This document shows, piece after piece, positions 45,755 through 54,544 of a DNA stretch of 64,000 bases. How positions within the stretch are numbered: position 1 is the stretch's first letter; each line of letters begins with the position of its first letter. Source of the stretch: CAXBNB01 sp040151475 (lineage in GTDB: Bacteria; Bacteroidota; Bacteroidia; Cytophagales; Cyclobacteriaceae); contig NZ_JBDKWG010000143.1 of assembly GCF_040151475.1 (NCBI RefSeq), forward strand, positions 62,001 to 126,000, read 5' to 3'. Below the pieces are notes generated by a model, which worked only from the letters and a program-made list of their open reading frames with translations, had not been told where the DNA came from and searched no databases. The translations under genes and the position numbers were made by a program.

Positions 45755-46321
45755 TCAAATATTTCTAAATACTTCTTTAATGACCATAATCAACGCAGGA
45801 GCCACTTGAAGAAGTTTTCTCAATTTCCGTTTGGATCTGAGTAATTGAGTTTTAACAGTGTTTTCCGATATATTCAATTGAACAGCTATGTCTCTCAACT
45901 TTCGGTTTTCTAAATATTTTAATTTGACTATTTCTACCATTTTGTCCGGAAGTTGAGCCAAAGAAAAGTTTAACCTATCTAACAATTGTGGATCTATATC
46001 TTCGCTGCTATCCGAATTCAGCATTCCTTCCAAATAGAGAAGTTCATTTTTATCCCGAATCTGTAATTCTTTCAAACAATTCAAACATCTGTTCTTTACA
46101 GCCATAAACAAATAAGCTTTGAGAGATGACTTAATATTGATATTAGCAGCATTTTCCCATAGATGTATGAAAAGGCTTTGCACCAAATCTTGTGCAAGAT
46201 CAGGATCGAAAATCATTCCTTCTGCAAACCGTACCAATTGATGATAATGGTTATGAAAAAGAGCTTCGTAAACCTGACGATCACGATTTTGAATTGATTG
46301 TATAGTTAAAAAATCGTCCAA
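45755..46321 (-). CDS. ECF RNA polymerase sigma factor (locus 2)
   Basis: 188-residue ECF sigma factor, apparently starting with TTG (MDDFLTIQSIQNRDRQVYEA). Region 2: HNHYHQLVRFAEGMIFDPDL and AQDLVQSLFIHLWENAA; region 4: QLPDKMVEIVKLKYLENRKL followed by DIAVQLNISENTVKTQLLRS. It is placed between two GTCACCC-TGTC elements that point outward to fecR and to the nagB operon, and none points at its own start. That makes it the best candidate for the factor reading those promoters. Confidence 0.94.
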   Translation of the reverse strand: MDDFLTIQSIQNRDRQVYEALFHNHYHQLVRFAEGMIFDPDLAQDLVQSLFIHLWENAANINIKSSLKAYLFMAVKNRCLNCLKELQIRDKNELLYLEGMLNSDSSEDIDPQLLDRLNFSLAQLPDKMVEIVKLKYLENRKLRDIAVQLNISENTVKTQLLRSKRKLRKLLQVAPALIMVIKEVFRNI

Positions 46322-46508
46322 TTTGTATTATTCTATTAGTGCCATAATAAAACATGGCTGTCTAAACTCGGGTCAAATATATAAGAAAGAAGCTACATAA
46401 TAAACTAATCGTGTTATGGTAAGATAAAAGGCCTTAAATGTTGATTTCAAAATAATTTGATTCATTTCTTTAAACGATAATTAACAAAACTATCTTCTCA
46501 TTAATGAC
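46322..46508. other. Divergent intergenic region between sigma gene and nagB promoter
   Basis: AT-rich. The promoter of the minus-strand sigma gene must lie here; no GTCACCC element faces it, and I cannot pick a clear -33/-7 pair. Confidence 0.4.
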
Positions 46509-46537
46509 CTGTCACCCTTTTTCTACCTTAAGCTGTC
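46509..46537 (+). promoter_or_regulatory. Bipartite ECF-type promoter element, copy b (nagB operon)
   Basis: On the plus strand CTGTCACCCTTTTT (46509-46522), 11 bases, then TGTC (46534-46537). It ends 65 bases before the nagB-like start, almost the same distance as copy a from fecR. The first 14 bases are identical to copy a. Confidence 0.65.
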
Positions 46538-46552
46538 TTAAAGTTAAACATT

Positions 46553-46580
46553 TCTTTACCCTCATACATAAAGGTAAAGA
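46553..46580 (+). promoter_or_regulatory. Inverted repeat in the nagB leader
   Basis: TCTTTACC (46553-46560) and GGTAAAGA (46573-46580) are perfect inverted copies 12 bases apart, inside the predicted leader transcript and 22 bases before the start codon. It could be a second operator or an RNA hairpin near the ribosome site. Confidence 0.4.
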
Positions 46581-46602
46581 GGATAAATTAAAGAAATATT
46601 AA

Positions 46603-47313
46603 ATGAATATTAAGGTTTTAGAAGATAGCATTGAAATAGCCAATGTTATTTCGAATTTGATAGTCGAAAATATTAAACTAAAACCTGATCTGTTACTTTG
46701 TGCAGCCACCGGAAATACTCCAACTGAGACATATCGCCAACTAATTGAAAAAAAAGAACTTTACCCTTCCAATCAACTTCGCATCCTAAAACTGGATGAA
46801 TGGGGTGGTGTGCCTATGGACAACCCCGAAACATGTGAATCTTATTTGGAAAGATACATTTTGAAACCACTCAATATTCCGGAAAGTAATTATTTCGGTT
46901 TTAATAGCAATGCAGCAAATCCGGAGCACGAAATCCAAAGAATGAAAACTATTCTTTACAAACAAGATCCGATTGACATTTGTATTTTAGGATTGGGATT
47001 GAATGGACACATTGCTTTTAATGAGCCTCCTTGTGAGATAGACACTGAATGCCATGTGGCTACTTTATCTAAACAAAGCTTATTGCACCCTATGGTCACA
47101 GGTATGAGTATAAAACCTGGTTACGGTTTGACTCTGGGTATTAAGGAAATAATGCAATCTAAAAAAATATTTATTATCGTTACGGGGGAACATAAACAAA
47201 AAATTGCAAAAGAGTTTTTATCCGGAAAAGTATCTAAAAACCTTCCTGCATCCTATTTATGGTTGCATCCGAACGCATATTGTTTTATAGATCAAAAAGC
47301 AACCAATCAATGA
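46603..47313 (+). CDS. Glucosamine/galactosamine-6-phosphate deaminase-isomerase family
   Basis: Cytoplasmic enzyme of 236 residues in the NagB/AgaI/SugarP-isomerase family, converting an amino-sugar 6-phosphate to a keto-sugar phosphate plus ammonia. Motifs: CAATGNTPTETY (substrate phosphate site), LKLDEWGGVP and ILGLGLNGHIAFNEP with the catalytic His. LDEW rather than the MDEY common in NagB is more like AgaI (galactosamine-6-phosphate). First gene of the divergent operon behind promoter copy b; its stop overlaps the ROK kinase start (ATGATGA). Confidence 0.88.
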   Translation: MNIKVLEDSIEIANVISNLIVENIKLKPDLLLCAATGNTPTETYRQLIEKKELYPSNQLRILKLDEWGGVPMDNPETCESYLERYILKPLNIPESNYFGFNSNAANPEHEIQRMKTILYKQDPIDICILGLGLNGHIAFNEPPCEIDTECHVATLSKQSLLHPMVTGMSIKPGYGLTLGIKEIMQSKKIFIIVTGEHKQKIAKEFLSGKVSKNLPASYLWLHPNAYCFIDQKATNQ

Positions 47314-48203
47314 TGACAGTACTGGGAATTGATATAGGTGGCTCATCCATAAAGGCTGGATTAGTAAATACTCAAGGTGTTATTTCAGAAAAGAAAACCA
47401 TTTCGATTCAAGAATTAAGAAACGGAAATATGGTGAATAATATCCTGGATTGGATAGACACCATAATGGCTGACAATCAACCAAAAGCTGTAGGGATAGG
47501 AGTACCTGGGCTCTTATCTAAAGATAAAAGGACAATACTTGAGGTAACAAACCTTCCTGAAATCGAAGGAGTACGGTTTGTGAATCAACTTTATTCCAAA
47601 TACCCTGATATAAAATTTTATTTCAGCAATGATGCCAATGCGGCTGCCTTAGGCACTTACAAATTCTGTCCTCAAGTCAGCACCGATTGTTTTGGATATA
47701 TAACAATCGGTACAGGTATTGGTAGCGCAGTTATAATCAACGGTAAGTTATATGAAGGCGGAAATGGGAATGGCCCTGAGTTGGGAATGATATCACTACA
47801 CAATGGCAAAACAATTGATGATACTGCTGCTAAGAATGGTTTGATTGACATCTGTAAAAAACTTTATCCTGCATATCAGGGAAATACGATTGTAAACCCT
47901 GATACCTTAACCGCTGAATCACTATTCCGGGCTGCCAATCAGAATGATCCACTTGCTTTAAAGACCTTTGAAAGCCTGGGAACCAACATAGCAGAAGCTC
48001 TGGCCATATTTATCATGCTGTTTGACGTAACGACCATATATATTGGTGGTGGCATCTCTCCTAGTTTCAAATTTTTAGAAAAACCCATAAAAGAAAAATT
48101 GAAATCAAGCCTGACAAATTACTATTTGGAGAATTTGGTGATTGAAGAGGCTTCACTGGGTAACGATTCGGGTATTCTGGGAGCAGCAGCACTCTGTTTT
48201 TGA
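47310..48203 (+). CDS. ROK family sugar kinase
   Basis: 297-residue kinase starting at the ATG at 47310 or 47313; either overlaps the upstream stop, implying coupling. ATP site GIDIGGSSIKAGLVN, then AVGIGVPGLLS, catalytic Asp in FSNDANAAALG, GYITIGTGIGSAVI and IYIGGGIS. No N-terminal HTH, so it is a kinase and not a repressor. The usual zinc-binding CxCGxxGC motif is absent after the EGGNGNGPELG segment. It probably phosphorylates the sugar that the deaminase or a related step uses. Confidence 0.9.
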   Translation: MMTVLGIDIGGSSIKAGLVNTQGVISEKKTISIQELRNGNMVNNILDWIDTIMADNQPKAVGIGVPGLLSKDKRTILEVTNLPEIEGVRFVNQLYSKYPDIKFYFSNDANAAALGTYKFCPQVSTDCFGYITIGTGIGSAVIINGKLYEGGNGNGPELGMISLHNGKTIDDTAAKNGLIDICKKLYPAYQGNTIVNPDTLTAESLFRAANQNDPLALKTFESLGTNIAEALAIFIMLFDVTTIYIGGGISPSFKFLEKPIKEKLKSSLTNYYLENLVIEEASLGNDSGILGAAALCF

Positions 48204-48252
48204 CCCGTACAGATGACACTAAGCCATCGAATAACTATAAAACTATTGCATT

Positions 48253-50967
48253 ATGTACAAATCTTTCAATTTTCAATTCAGAAACATTTTGTTATGCTTA
48301 ATCATCTTTGGAATACTCATTAGATGTCAATCTCAGCCAGAGGAAGTTGAACAACCCGACGAACATCGTTTTAAAATAACAGTACTTACGGAAGAAGCGA
48401 TGAACCCCACTGCCATTTCGATAGCTGAAAATAATAAGGTATATTTTGCAGAAGATTATGGTAACATAAAAGTGTATGACCCTAAGACCAAAAACACTTC
48501 GATTGTTGGAACACTATCTGTATTCAAATGTGGAGAAGAAGGTTTAATAGGAATGGTATTGGATCCTGATTTCGCCCATAACGGTTGGATATACATCAAT
48601 CGTACTATATCTGACTATATGAACCTGCCTTGCTCCGAAGTATATAGAGATCCTAAACGGAGACATGAAGACTCATCTTCCAATCAGTCTATTTCAAGAT
48701 TTACAATTATAAAAGATACTTTGGACATGGAGTCAGAAAAAATCTTACTCAATATTCCGAATCAACACATGCGCCATATTGGAGGGTCAATGGCCTTTGA
48801 CGGAGCAGGCAATTTATATATTTCAGTAGGAGAAAATACCCATCCGGGATTTATCAATCCCTATGCTCCTCTGGATGAACGACCTGGCCGAAGCAGATTT
48901 GATACCCAAAGAACATCATCTAATACGATGGACTATAGAGGAAAAATATTACGAATTCATCCTGAAAAAGATGGAACTTATACCATACCGAATGGGAATT
49001 TGTTTGCAAAAGATGACACTTTGGCTCTACCTGAAATATTTGTAATGGGTTGTCGCAATCCGTTTCGAATATCAGTAGATAAAGAATCTGGTACGCTGTA
49101 CTGGGGAGAAGTAGGCCCGGATGCCTATGCCGATACAGAAAGAGGCCCAAAAGGTTATGATGAAATCAACAAAACTACAACCGGAGGTTTTTTTGGCTGG
49201 CCCTATTTCATTGCAGATAATCAGGCCTACTCAAGGTATGATTATGATACAGAAAAAGCCGGAGAACACTTTGATTTCAACAACCCTGTAAACAACTCTC
49301 CTAACAATACAGGTAAGAAAATACTGCCTCCTGCCAAACCAGCATTTATCTGGTATCCTTATGCTCCTTCACCAGAGTTTCCGAAACTTGGTGAAGGCGG
49401 AAGATCAGCTATGTCAGGACCAGTCTATCATTATAATGCTGGCAATAATTCCGATATCAAATTCCCTTCCTACTTTGACAATGCCTTGTTCATATATGAC
49501 TGGATGCGTGGTTGGATAAAACTAGTGAGAATAGATAAAAATGGAGAACTGCAAAAAATTGAAGACTTCATGCCCTCTACCCGGTTCATAGGTCCAATTG
49601 ATATGCAATTCGGTATGGATGGAGCCCTGTATGTAATGGAATTCGGTACCACATGGGGGGACAACCCTGATGCCAGATTAATCAAAATTGAATACATTAA
49701 AGGAAACAGGCCACCTCATGTAGAGATAACAGCCGATAATGTAGTTGGTAAATGCCCACTTACTGTAAATTTCAGTAGTTCCGGAACGATAGATTACGAC
49801 AAAAACGAACAGTTAACATATTCCTGGCAATTTGATTCAAACAAAATTCAATCTACCGAAAAGAATGCATCTTTTGTCTTCCAAAAGCCAGGTAATTATA
49901 TAGCCAGACTTACTGTAACAGATTCGCATGGAGCGGCAACAACTCAGGCTCTGGAAATAAAGGCAGGTAATGGAAAACCCGAAATATCTATAGAAATACC
50001 AGACAGAGGAAGTTTTTATTGGAATGGAGATAAAATTCCTTATGAAATATTTTTAGAAGATGAAGAAGACGGTAGCCTGAAAAATGGAAAGATAAAAGCC
50101 TCACAGGTACAAGTAAGCCTGGAACGTGTGAAAGGAGTTTACACCATAGAACAATCAACTACCGGAGTAAGTCAACTAAAAAGCCCGGGAGAAAAACTTA
50201 TTGGAGAAAGCGACTGCAAAAGCTGTCATAAGGTGAATAAAAGAGCCATTGGCCCCTCGTTTATTGAAGTTTCTGAAAAATACAAAAATGACAGCAAAGC
50301 CCCTGATTATCTGGCTAATAAAATACTTGCCGGGGGAAGTGGAGTCTGGGGAGATATAAATATGAGTGCTCACCCATTGTTTTCTGAAGCAGAAGCACTT
50401 AGTATGGCAGATTATATTTTATCACTAGCCGAGGGAAACCAAAACGTTAAACCAGTGCCTACAAAAGGATTTATTCAAATTCCTGAAGACATTGAATCAG
50501 GAGAAAACATTACTTATATACTAAAAGCCAGCTATACTGATAAGGGTACTACTGAGATGGATCCGATTACAACTACCGCCATTCGTACAATTCAGAATCC
50601 TAAACTTCAGGCAGAAAACTTCTCTACAATGCATGATTTATTAAGTGAATCGGGAGACAAAATGGTATTCATGGGCTTTTCATCTACATACATCTCTTTT
50701 AAAAACATTGACTTAAATAATGTCGATTCCATTACCTTCCGGTACAATTATAAAGGTCCGGAATGTTTTATCACAGTAAAGCTGGATTCAGCAACAGGAA
50801 AGTCCATAGGTAAAGCTCAGTTTATTGGTGACCTTAAAAAACGAGGAGTGAAAGAATTAACAATTCCGATTGAACCTACACAGGGTAACAGAGAAATATT
50901 TTTTCTCCATAGCAAAGCACCGGATATACATGAAGAAATTGGATTGGATTGGATCTATTTTCATTAA
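48253..50967 (+). CDS. Soluble PQQ-type sugar dehydrogenase with PKD, cytochrome c and CBM-like domains
   Basis: 904-residue lipoprotein (Cys25 in LIRCQSQ). Order: glucose/sorbosone dehydrogenase six-blade propeller (about 40-470: VYFAEDYGNIKVYD, MRHIGGSMAFDGAGNLYISV, GCRNPFRISVD, GMDGALYVMEFGT), PKD domain (about 485-575, YSWQFDSNK), linker, cytochrome c with CKSCH (about 655) and a possible Met ligand in INMSAHP, then a CBM6-like C-terminal domain (LQAENFSTM to IGLDWIYFH). It would oxidise an aldose at the cell surface or in the periplasm and pass electrons to its own heme. Third gene of the copy b operon. Confidence 0.9.
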   Translation: MYKSFNFQFRNILLCLIIFGILIRCQSQPEEVEQPDEHRFKITVLTEEAMNPTAISIAENNKVYFAEDYGNIKVYDPKTKNTSIVGTLSVFKCGEEGLIGMVLDPDFAHNGWIYINRTISDYMNLPCSEVYRDPKRRHEDSSSNQSISRFTIIKDTLDMESEKILLNIPNQHMRHIGGSMAFDGAGNLYISVGENTHPGFINPYAPLDERPGRSRFDTQRTSSNTMDYRGKILRIHPEKDGTYTIPNGNLFAKDDTLALPEIFVMGCRNPFRISVDKESGTLYWGEVGPDAYADTERGPKGYDEINKTTTGGFFGWPYFIADNQAYSRYDYDTEKAGEHFDFNNPVNNSPNNTGKKILPPAKPAFIWYPYAPSPEFPKLGEGGRSAMSGPVYHYNAGNNSDIKFPSYFDNALFIYDWMRGWIKLVRIDKNGELQKIEDFMPSTRFIGPIDMQFGMDGALYVMEFGTTWGDNPDARLIKIEYIKGNRPPHVEITADNVVGKCPLTVNFSSSGTIDYDKNEQLTYSWQFDSNKIQSTEKNASFVFQKPGNYIARLTVTDSHGAATTQALEIKAGNGKPEISIEIPDRGSFYWNGDKIPYEIFLEDEEDGSLKNGKIKASQVQVSLERVKGVYTIEQSTTGVSQLKSPGEKLIGESDCKSCHKVNKRAIGPSFIEVSEKYKNDSKAPDYLANKILAGGSGVWGDINMSAHPLFSEAEALSMADYILSLAEGNQNVKPVPTKGFIQIPEDIESGENITYILKASYTDKGTTEMDPITTTAIRTIQNPKLQAENFSTMHDLLSESGDKMVFMGFSSTYISFKNIDLNNVDSITFRYNYKGPECFITVKLDSATGKSIGKAQFIGDLKKRGVKELTIPIEPTQGNREIFFLHSKAPDIHEEIGLDWIYFH

Positions 50968-50995
50968 AGAAAATAAGTTCACAAACTATTGCGCA

Positions 50996-51712
50996 TTAGA
51001 TTAATTTGACCCGAATATTTCGCCATTTGATATTTAGTGGTTTGTCACTATCAGTGGCGTGTACCTGTAATCCTATAAATCCTTCAGAATCGAGATTGTC
51101 GGTATAATTGGCAGCAGGTACTCCATTGACCCAGGTTTTGATGCCAGGGCCATCAGCTATCACCTTAAAATGGTTCCATTCACCTGGCTTATATGCCTTT
51201 TTTGCCTGAGGATTATCTCTCAAATCATGTACCCATCCTCTCCTGCCTTCATCATATATTCCACCGCTTCTGGCTGTGGTATCAGGATCAATTTCTACCT
51301 GATATCCATGCACCAAACCGTTGCTTAGTTCAGGTAAGCTGTGACTCCTGATTTGCACACCGGAATTATGGTAATTGTTGGGAGCCAAATCCAAAAACAC
51401 TTCAAACTCAAGAACAAAATTGTCATAGTTTTTTTTGGTAACTAAGAAGGTGTTGCTGGTGTCACTTGGAGGAGCGGTGGTTCCTACAATCATTCCTTCA
51501 TTTACACGGTAAGTAGCATCACCTCCCAATTTTTCCCATCCATTGAACGTTTTGCCATCGAAAAGATATTCCCAACCATCATTTATACTTTCTTTTGGCT
51601 GAATACTATCAGAGGATTGACTAGTGCCTTGTTTAGATTTTTTATCAACACAGCTTATAAGTGCAGCTACGAGTATTACAATACACAATATTGTGTTTTT
51701 TGTTTTTTTCAT
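50996..51712 (-). CDS. DUF1080 (3-keto-disaccharide hydrolase-like) lipoprotein
   Basis: 238-residue lipoprotein with lipobox VAALISCVDK (Cys21), a Ser/Lys linker, then one DUF1080 domain: YLFDGKTFNGWEKLGG, FLVTKKNYDNFVLEFEVFLD, NYHNSGVQIRS, GGIYDEGRRGWVHDL, GEWNHFKVIADG and GFIGLQVHATDSDKPLNIKW. Longer and closer to the canonical family than the copy at 12877. Promoter element copy c lies about 150 bases upstream, linking it to the sugar dehydrogenase operon; such proteins may cleave the 3-keto glycosides produced by dehydrogenases. Confidence 0.9.
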   Translation of the reverse strand: MKKTKNTILCIVILVAALISCVDKKSKQGTSQSSDSIQPKESINDGWEYLFDGKTFNGWEKLGGDATYRVNEGMIVGTTAPPSDTSNTFLVTKKNYDNFVLEFEVFLDLAPNNYHNSGVQIRSHSLPELSNGLVHGYQVEIDPDTTARSGGIYDEGRRGWVHDLRDNPQAKKAYKPGEWNHFKVIADGPGIKTWVNGVPAANYTDNLDSEGFIGLQVHATDSDKPLNIKWRNIRVKLI

Positions 51713-51859
51713 TGTAAATATGATTTAATGAAATAGCATGAATAATTTACTTGCGAAAAGAGTTTGCCAGAAACCGGTACGTTATTTCTTATCTTTATAA
51801 TAGATCATCAAAATAGATTTTGATCACTGTATCTTTTACCAGAGCTTATTAATAATAAG

Positions 51860-51888
51860 GACATCTTAAATCAGGAAAAGGGTGACAG
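51860..51888 (-). promoter_or_regulatory. Bipartite ECF-type promoter element, copy c (DUF1080 gene)
   Basis: On the minus strand CTGTCACCCTTTTC (51888-51875), 11 bases, then TGTC (51863-51860). The first 13 bases equal those of copies a and b, and the spacing is identical. It points at the DUF1080 gene with a predicted leader of about 140 bases. Confidence 0.6.
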
Positions 51889-51948
51889 GCAGGCAAGATT
51901 TTTGGAATAATTACCAATGTGCAGGACACAATGAAAGTAAGGTTTAAA

Positions 51949-53040
51949 TCAACCTGTATTCCGTTTGATTTTAATTATGGGTAAACTGACTTCAAATTGT
52001 TCGTCAGTATTTACAACTCGTATCTTTTTACCTGTAAGGAAGTCATACCTCGCACTGATATTATTCAGCCCTACACCAGATGATTTCTCTTCAGAAACCA
52101 TCGGATTCTTGTTGTGGCTCACAATAATATTCTCAGAATCAATAGAGATAGTAATGATTAATTGATTTCTTTTTGACACCTCATTGTGCTTAAATGCATT
52201 TTCAAGTAGCATTTGAAGTGCCAAAGGTGGAATCAAAAAGTCTGAGTTTATGTTTTCTTCTCCTCTAATGTCAACATAAAGGTTGTCTCCAAACCTGATA
52301 ATATTAAGGTGTAAGAAAGATTTTACGTATTTCAACTCTGTGGACAAGGTAACTACTTCATCAAACTGATGCTCTAAAACATAGTGATAAACATCGGCAA
52401 ATTTCCTAATAAAATCTGCTGCCTTGTCCTGATCTGAATAAACAAGGGAAAGGAGTGCATTGAGCGTATTAAAAAGAAAATGAGGATTAACCTGATTTTT
52501 CAAAGACTCATATTGAGAAATCAAATTTTTGTTTTTCATGCGTTCAAGATCTATAGCTGTCTGCCTCCAGGATATCAGGAAAGACCTTCCATGCATTACA
52601 AATGCTATGAAAAAAGTAACTGACACAGGAAGAGAAAGCATATAAGCCCACCCTTTCTTTGACATTACTTCTTTAAAATCCAGATTGAGATACACTTCCA
52701 GATATATCAGCAAAATGAAGCATGATGCCAGCACTGTAAATACAGCCAGAGCCAACATTCCAATAACAAACCTTTTTCCCGGCTGACCTATCCAGGTCCA
52801 TCGCTTATCCAATAATTTCTCTATGAATCTGTTGCCATTCATCAAAACCGTCCAAAAAACGGTTGATAAAACAGTAGTAGTAGCGAATTGTCTATAATCT
52901 CCTTGTTTTAGGCCTTCCAGATTCAAAAAGATGGAGATAATCAAACCTCCAATCAATGGAATGGCTACCCAATAAAAGAGGATTTTTTTAAACGAACAAG
53001 AATTAACTGTTGACAAATCATAGCTGGTTGATTGGGTCAT
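51949..53040 (-). CDS. LytS-type sensor histidine kinase
   Basis: Inner-membrane kinase, 363 residues from the ATG at 53040; a GTG 24 bases upstream is also possible. Four hydrophobic segments in the first 155 residues, then the His_kinase domain with QVNPHFLFNTLNALLSLVY (phospho-accepting His about 187) and an ATPase part with LALQMLLENAFKHN and SSGVGLNNISARYDFL. This family normally pairs with a LytTR response regulator, but none is adjacent. A GGTGAAATTTTCACC palindrome lies 28 bases upstream. Confidence 0.92.
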   Translation of the reverse strand: MTQSTSYDLSTVNSCSFKKILFYWVAIPLIGGLIISIFLNLEGLKQGDYRQFATTTVLSTVFWTVLMNGNRFIEKLLDKRWTWIGQPGKRFVIGMLALAVFTVLASCFILLIYLEVYLNLDFKEVMSKKGWAYMLSLPVSVTFFIAFVMHGRSFLISWRQTAIDLERMKNKNLISQYESLKNQVNPHFLFNTLNALLSLVYSDQDKAADFIRKFADVYHYVLEHQFDEVVTLSTELKYVKSFLHLNIIRFGDNLYVDIRGEENINSDFLIPPLALQMLLENAFKHNEVSKRNQLIITISIDSENIIVSHNKNPMVSEEKSSGVGLNNISARYDFLTGKKIRVVNTDEQFEVSLPIIKIKRNTG

Positions 53041-53067
53041 TAGATGCTGTTGTTTTTGAAACACATT

Positions 53068-53082
53068 GGTGAAATTTTCACC
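53068..53082. promoter_or_regulatory. 15-base palindrome upstream of the sensor kinase
   Basis: GGTGAAATTTTCACC is a perfect 7-1-7 inverted repeat ending 28 bases upstream of the preferred kinase start at 53040. A role as operator is plausible but no cognate regulator can be named. Confidence 0.35.
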
Positions 53083-53404
53083 AGAAGCGTAACGTTTTAT
53101 TTAAGAAAATTAACACCCTTTATCTCATAAAAAAATATAAATATTCTTACTCTTAGCAAAATACTATATTATTTGTGAATACTAAAACCAACTCATATTA
53201 AATTTTAGATTTATAATTGAAAATAAAAATTAAGGTGACGCTGAGTATAAATTAGCGATCTGAAAGAAATGTTTTATTCAAATATGAGATCAGAATTACC
53301 TTAAGGCCAGCGAGCATATCTGGAGTAATGATTATGAGAATTTGTTATACATAAAAGTATAAAACTAACTTTCGGCAACAAGTACTATTTAATACAAGAA
53401 TGGT
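53083..53404. other. Intergenic region without visible gene
   Basis: About 320 AT-rich bases between the sensor kinase and the lpxR-like gene. Apart from a weak TTAAGGT/ACCTTAA dyad (near 53230 and 53298) I see no hairpin, repeat or reading frame. No clear terminator for the lpxR-like gene is seen. Confidence 0.5.
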
Positions 53405-54400
53405 TTATGAAAATCTCTTAACCAGAGTAATTGCAATGTACTTGTGCTTACCAGCATTTTTCACTTCTCTGGAGCGGAAAATGAGAGCTATACGATAGTC
53501 AAAAAACCTGCCACTTCGCTCAATGCCCCATGTATGATGAAACACGCATGGATTGGATTCCTTTGTAAATTCACTTGGAGTGCCTAAAAAGTTGCCATCA
53601 ATCGTTGCGTTGTAAAAAACATACTCCAAAGTAGCATTAAAATAAAAATAAAATTCCTGTAAACGCTCATCTTGAGGAATATCTTGCACCTTTTGTTTTA
53701 CTTGGCCCATTTTGCTATAAGTATAAATGGAGTTGTCCAAGCTTCCAACTTTTCCCAACCTCATAGTCATTCCGGATCTTGCATTATTCCTTATGGTTCC
53801 TACTTGCACAAATTGTTCTGCGATTAGGTCAAATGCATCTCCGGATTTCAAGATTCTCTTTTGATACAAAGCTGAAAAATTGGTAGCCAAAGTATTATTG
53901 ATTTGGTATTTCCATCCATTGGGTTGCTTCATATTAAATAAATGATGCCACCATATTTGTATATCATCCGTTCTGGTAGCAGATCCCAGCCACCCCAAGT
54001 CATAGTTAAAAATCAAAGTAGCATTGTTTTTGAAATGGTAATTCATACCGACATTTAAATTAAGCCAACCGGCATAAGGCCTGTCAATATTAGCCTCATC
54101 CGACTCGTCTATGTCATAGGGTGTGTACATCCTGTGTGCTAAATCATAGGATACTATCGCTTTGGATAAATTATCCCTCTTATTGAACAGTTTATACCAT
54201 GAACGATCCTCATCAACTAGTCTTCTGTATTTTATAAAAATACCACTACTGTAATACTTATCGTTTTTACCGAAAAGTAAAGCGTCATTATCAACAGTTA
54301 GTATAACCTCTCTATTCAATATATCTGAAGACTTATCCTGTCCTTTGAGGGTCAGAGAACCAAAAGTAATTATTGTTATAAAGATGATATATTTAGTCAA
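53405..54400 (-). CDS. LpxR-like lipid A deacylase (DUF2219) outer-membrane protein
   Basis: Outer-membrane barrel enzyme predicted to remove the 3'-acyloxyacyl chain of lipid A. A TTG start at 54400 gives 331 residues beginning with a good signal peptide (MTKYIIFITIITFGSLTLKG); longer in-frame readings lack one. Family residues: LTVDNDALL (Asn-Asp pair), YYSSGIFI, DRPYAGWL, and GSATRTDDIQIWWHHL with the candidate catalytic His. The C-terminus KYIAITLVKRFS suits a barrel. It is alone and divergent from the biotin operon. Confidence 0.82.
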   Translation of the reverse strand: MTKYIIFITIITFGSLTLKGQDKSSDILNREVILTVDNDALLFGKNDKYYSSGIFIKYRRLVDEDRSWYKLFNKRDNLSKAIVSYDLAHRMYTPYDIDESDEANIDRPYAGWLNLNVGMNYHFKNNATLIFNYDLGWLGSATRTDDIQIWWHHLFNMKQPNGWKYQINNTLATNFSALYQKRILKSGDAFDLIAEQFVQVGTIRNNARSGMTMRLGKVGSLDNSIYTYSKMGQVKQKVQDIPQDERLQEFYFYFNATLEYVFYNATIDGNFLGTPSEFTKESNPCVFHHTWGIERSGRFFDYRIALIFRSREVKNAGKHKYIAITLVKRFS

Positions 54401-54544
54401 AACAAGAAGAATAGTTAAATCGCACTCTGAAACATTACTTAATTGTAATGAAATTCTGTAAAAATGCATCAGGTATGTCAATCGAAAAAATTATTCACAG
54501 AATATAAGGTTGCATTTTACCATTTGCTATACATTAAATCAAAA

